Assembly: GCA_948875265.1 (NCBI GenBank) | Contig: CAQRYF010000001.1 | Coordinates: forward strand, 64,747-94,095 | Origin: an uncultured Clostridia bacterium | Lineage (GTDB): Bacteria; Bacillota; Clostridia; TANB77; CAG-508 | Direction of reading: 5' to 3' | DNA: 29,349 nucleotides | Shown: piece by piece, positions 26,698 to 29,349 of the stretch | Layout of the letters: the number at the start of each line of letters is the position of its first letter | How positions within the stretch are numbered: position 1 is the first letter of the stretch | Made by a program: the position numbers and the translations under genes | The notes under the pieces: generated by a model | Told to the model about the DNA's origin: nothing | The model's input: only the letters and a program-made list of their open reading frames with translations | Database searches by the model: none

Positions 26698-27568
26698 ATG
26701 AAAAAGTTAATAGTTGATAAAAAATATAATGAAAAAAAATTAAATAAGTTTTTGCTAGATTCAATTCCTAATCTATCTTCTAATTTATTGTTTAAAACAT
26801 TACGAAAGAAAGATATAAAAATAAATGGAAAACGTATTAATCAAAACACAAATGTTTATGAAGGGGATGAAATTTTAGTTTATATTTCTGATGAAATGCT
26901 TTGCAATAGATTTGAATTGAATATATTTTTTGAAGATGATAATATTTTAATAATTAATAAGCCTTATAATATAGAAGTAACAGGTAGTAATAGTTTAACT
27001 ACATATGTTCATACACAATACTACACATCATCTTTTAAACCTATGCCTTGTCATAGAATTGATAGAAATACTACTGGTTTAGTTCTATTTGCTAAAAATG
27101 AAGTGACTTTAAATATTCTTTTAGATAAGTTTAAAAAACATGAAATAGAAAAACATTATCTTGCTCTTGTTTATGGTATTCCAGAAGATAATTATAAAAG
27201 ATGTGTATCTTATCTATTTAAAGATACTAAAAAATCCTTAGTATATATTAATGATGCATTTAAAAAGGGGTATCAAAAAATTATTACTACATATAGAATT
27301 TTAGAGAAAAGAAGTGATAATACTTGCCTTTTAGATGTAGAAATAGAAACTGGTAGAACTCATCAAATTCGTGCTCATCTGGCCCATTTAGGTTATCCTA
27401 TTATTGGAGATCGGTAAATATGGAACTAATGAGATAAATAAAAAGTTTAATAAAAGGTATCAAATGCTTTCTAGCTATATTTTAAAGTTTAATTTTAAAA
27501 CAGATAGTGGTATTTTGAGTTATTTGAATGGTAAAGAATTTGTTTTAACTCCTAATTACAATAATTAG
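26698..27568 (+). CDS. RluA-family pseudouridine synthase (needs one +1 shift)
   Basis: An RluC/RluD-type enzyme that isomerises uridines in rRNA. It has an N-terminal S4 RNA-binding domain (about residues 12-64), the catalytic motif HRIDRNTTGLVLFAK with Asp122, and GRTHQIRAHLAHLGYPIIGD. Codon 239 is CGG (27412) followed by TAA, so the zero frame ends there. Skipping C gives the family motif GDGKYG and 50 further residues to TAG at 27566, total 289. The start ATG 26698 has no clear Shine-Dalgarno site. The terminator stem begins inside the final codons. The target uridine is unknown. Confidence 0.87.
27412..27415 (+). other. +1 recoding site CGGT in the RluA-type gene (Gly239)
   Basis: Context is GAT-C-GGT-AAA. 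Zero frame is CGG TAA, an immediate stop. Skipping C gives GDGKYG and restores the C-terminus. Confidence 0.87.
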
Positions 27569-27576
27569 GAGTTTTT
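27548..27576 (+). terminator. Rho-independent terminator overlapping the RluA-type gene end
   Basis: ACTCCTAATTA (27548-27558) and TAATTAGGAGT (27562-27572) form a perfect 11-base stem with a 3-base loop, then T-run. The stem includes the shifted-frame stop codon TAG, so the restored frame ends exactly where the transcript does. Confidence 0.85.
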
Positions 27577-27652
27577 CAAATTATACTATCATAATATAAT
27601 AGAAAACTTTTACAATGGCTATTATCTTTTATACCAGTTAAATATAGCATTC

Positions 27653-27678
27653 TTGACATTTTTATGTTAAACTATAAT
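27653..27678 (+). promoter_or_regulatory. probable promoter of the ParB-like gene
   Basis: TTGACA (27653-27658) and TATAAT (27673-27678) are both perfect, but the spacing is 14 bases, shorter than the usual 16-18. TAATAA at 27675 would give 16. Confidence 0.5.
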
Positions 27679-27708
27679 AAGTAAAAATATGGAAAAGGAT
27701 GTGTAATA

Positions 27709-29196
27709 ATGAAAGAACAAAGAGATTTAAAGATAATTAAAGTAGAAGATATAATGATTAATCCAGAAAATCCAAGGCACAATGAAGTTCAACTAACTAT
27801 TACAGAAATGGGTGAAGAACTTATAATGAAACAATTAATTAGGGATAAAGAAACAGCTAATAAGATGTTTGATTTAATTAAAAGTATTTATGAATCTGGA
27901 TTTATTCCTAGTTTAGCAGTTATACTTGAATATAGAGAAAATATAAATAAATATATACCATGGGATGGAAATAGAAGAATTACAGCATTGAAAATTCTAA
28001 AAAATCCAAATGTGATGCAAAATCTAAAATATTTTACATATGCCCAAATAAATACTGTATTTGAACTTTCAAAAAAGGTTCAAGAAGATTTTTTTGAGGT
28101 ATCTGCTTATATAGTAAAAGATTTCAAAGAAGCTGCTCCAATGATAAAAGCTATACATACTACTGCATCAGGTGCTATGCAGTGGGATAGAATAATGATT
28201 AAAAGATTTGAGCAAAAATTAGGATTAAAAAATATTATAACACAAGCACAAGATTTGCTCCCTAATGTTTTTAAAGATCTACCAAATAATTTTCCAACTT
28301 CAACAATAGAAAAAATTTTAGAGTCAAAAGAAGGAAAACGATTTCTTAATATTGATAATATAGATAATATTTTAACATTTACATCATCTATGAATTATAC
28401 TGAACAAAAATTAAATAATATAGTAAATGATATAAAATCAGGTAAAATAAATAGTAAAACTGTTCAAAGTAATAAGAAAATTAAAGAATATTTAAATAAT
28501 GATAAAGTAGATGAAAAAGTAAAAAAAGAATCTAAAGAAACAAATAAAATAGATACAAATTTAAATGAACCAACAAATACAGTTATAAAAAATAATTCTA
28601 AAATAAACTTTATAGGACAAAATATTAATGATATGGAACAAATTAAATTATCAGAATTAGGAGTTCCAACAGTTTTATCACCTAAAATGAATATAAAAAA
28701 AGAAGATACTATAATTTTCTCAAATATAAACATTTATAACCTAGATAATAGTAACGAAAGAGCGAATGGTATCAAGTCATTAGCTTACGAACTTCAGCGT
28801 TCATCAATAAAAAATGGTTATAAATATTACCCTATATCATACTGTTTTTTATTACGAGCTCTACTAGAACAAACCAGCATTTATTTTTTAATAAATACAA
28901 ATAAATGGAAAAAATTAGTTGACGGAAAAAATAGAGATTTAAATTTAAGTGAAATAATAAAATATATAACCAATAATGCAGATAATTTATTTTCTGATAA
29001 TATAAATATTAAGAAGATTTGGAATATTGTTTTTGATACTCAGACAAATAAGAATTATTTAGATTTAGTTATACATCATCCATATAAGATATATCCTAAT
29101 ATAGAATATATAAAAACACTTTCAGATATAGGCTTATTTGCCATAATACAATACTTTATTGATAAGAAAAGAGAACCAAATAATTATATAAAATAA
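27709..29196 (+). CDS. ParB/Srx N-terminal domain protein
   Basis: 495 residues. The N-terminus has the ParB/sulfiredoxin-fold pattern: EDIMINPENPRH (residues 13-24) and WDGNRRITALKIL (from residue 85), the nucleotide-binding GxRR-like motif. Chromosomal ParB features (a following HTH for parS) are not evident. The middle (about 270-325) is a Lys/Asn-rich linker and the C-terminal 150 residues are helical (FLLRALLEQTSIYFLI). Stand-alone ParB-fold proteins of this sort often sit in mobile or defence-related loci, but no partner gene is visible before the window ends. ATG 27709 follows AAAGGA. Confidence 0.7.
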   Translation: MKEQRDLKIIKVEDIMINPENPRHNEVQLTITEMGEELIMKQLIRDKETANKMFDLIKSIYESGFIPSLAVILEYRENINKYIPWDGNRRITALKILKNPNVMQNLKYFTYAQINTVFELSKKVQEDFFEVSAYIVKDFKEAAPMIKAIHTTASGAMQWDRIMIKRFEQKLGLKNIITQAQDLLPNVFKDLPNNFPTSTIEKILESKEGKRFLNIDNIDNILTFTSSMNYTEQKLNNIVNDIKSGKINSKTVQSNKKIKEYLNNDKVDEKVKKESKETNKIDTNLNEPTNTVIKNNSKINFIGQNINDMEQIKLSELGVPTVLSPKMNIKKEDTIIFSNINIYNLDNSNERANGIKSLAYELQRSSIKNGYKYYPISYCFLLRALLEQTSIYFLINTNKWKKLVDGKNRDLNLSEIIKYITNNADNLFSDNINIKKIWNIVFDTQTNKNYLDLVIHHPYKIYPNIEYIKTLSDIGLFAIIQYFIDKKREPNNYIK

Positions 29197-29205
29197 AATT
29201 TTATA

Positions 29206-29253
29206 TTGATGACAATAATTTGAAATCCTTTAATATTCAATGTTTGTCATCAA
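29206..29253 (+). terminator. hairpin after the ParB-like gene
   Basis: TTGATGACAA (29206-29215) and TTGTCATCAA (29244-29253) form a perfect 10-base stem, followed by TTTTATAT. The 28-base loop is long. Nothing recognisable follows up to 29349. Confidence 0.5.
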
Positions 29254-29349
29254 TTTTATATAGTTTTAAAAAATATTTGACTCATCAACTGTTGAAATTA
29301 GTATAGCATAAAATAAAAAAACTGGCAACTAATTATTTTTAACTAGTCG

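Noticed and set aside
1730..27415. CGG simply reassigned to another amino acid or to stop
   Set aside because: A reassigned triplet would keep the frame. Here downstream homology continues only in the +1 frame at every site.
1655..27568. The six split genes as pseudogenes or random assembly errors
   Set aside because: All ten lesions are the same kind, in the same codon phase and at family glycines. The genes show no other damage, and two (dnaE, tyrS) are normally essential.
1..29349. CRISPR array, insertion sequence or prophage
   Set aside because: No regularly spaced repeats, transposase, integrase or phage structural genes are visible.

Overview
This is a very AT-rich window with strong AGGAGG-type ribosome binding sites, a CIRCE-controlled groESL operon, a CarD-family regulator, a DUF5665 protein, a UPF0182 protein and feoAB. 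It looks like the chromosome of a low-GC, probably anaerobic, Clostridia-like Firmicute. I cannot name the species.

Layout. 1-1514: partial tRNA-Leu, carD and dUTPase (minus). 1655-4371: feoA, feoB and a small membrane ORF (plus). 4475-5913: Nudix hydrolase and HD phosphohydrolase (minus). 6228-8845: MgtA-type Mg2+ P-type ATPase (plus). 9185-13794: dnaE followed by a transglutaminase-like protein (minus). 14183-16263: anchored coiled-coil protein (minus), Bax inhibitor-1 family protein (plus), small hypothetical (minus). 16453-18584: YbgC-like thioesterase, zinc-ribbon protein and tyrS (plus). 18631-23546: DUF5665 protein, UPF0182 protein, ftsY, a polytopic membrane protein and tRNA-Thr (minus). 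23774-24373: a protein with 26-residue repeats (plus). 24423-26477: groEL and groES (minus). 26698-29196: RluA-type pseudouridine synthase and a ParB/Srx-domain protein (plus). Convergent gene pairs share strong hairpin terminators. The gap 23547-23773 and the last 96 bases hold nothing else I can call.

The outstanding observation is translational. Six recognisable genes (feoA, feoB, mgtA, dnaE, tyrS, rluA) are broken by ten +1 frameshifts, and all ten have the same form. A single extra C lies directly before a GGA or GGT glycine codon, so the zero-frame codon is CGG. I looked for every CGG in the coding strands of the genes called here. The only in-frame CGG codons found are these ten; none is read as arginine, although CGT, CGC, CGA, AGA and AGG are all used. 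Out-of-frame CGG (for example GAC-GGT) is common and causes no shift. Removing the C restores full-length proteins with glycine at conserved family positions (FeoB NWPGKT, TyrS GDPSGK, DnaE THACGVV and EELGLLKMD, RluA GDGKYG). DnaE and TyrS are expected to be essential, so decay is unlikely. The simplest reading is that CGG has lost its arginine tRNA and that the quadruplet CGGN is decoded as one glycine, either by +1 slippage onto GGN or by a four-base-reading tRNA-Gly. I know of no bacterial system like this.

Secondary points are three copies of a GGGGACGTTYCT / GGGACATT repeat, a carD promoter whose -35 box lies in the loop of the upstream gene's terminator, and a cluster of hairpins at 16300-16350.
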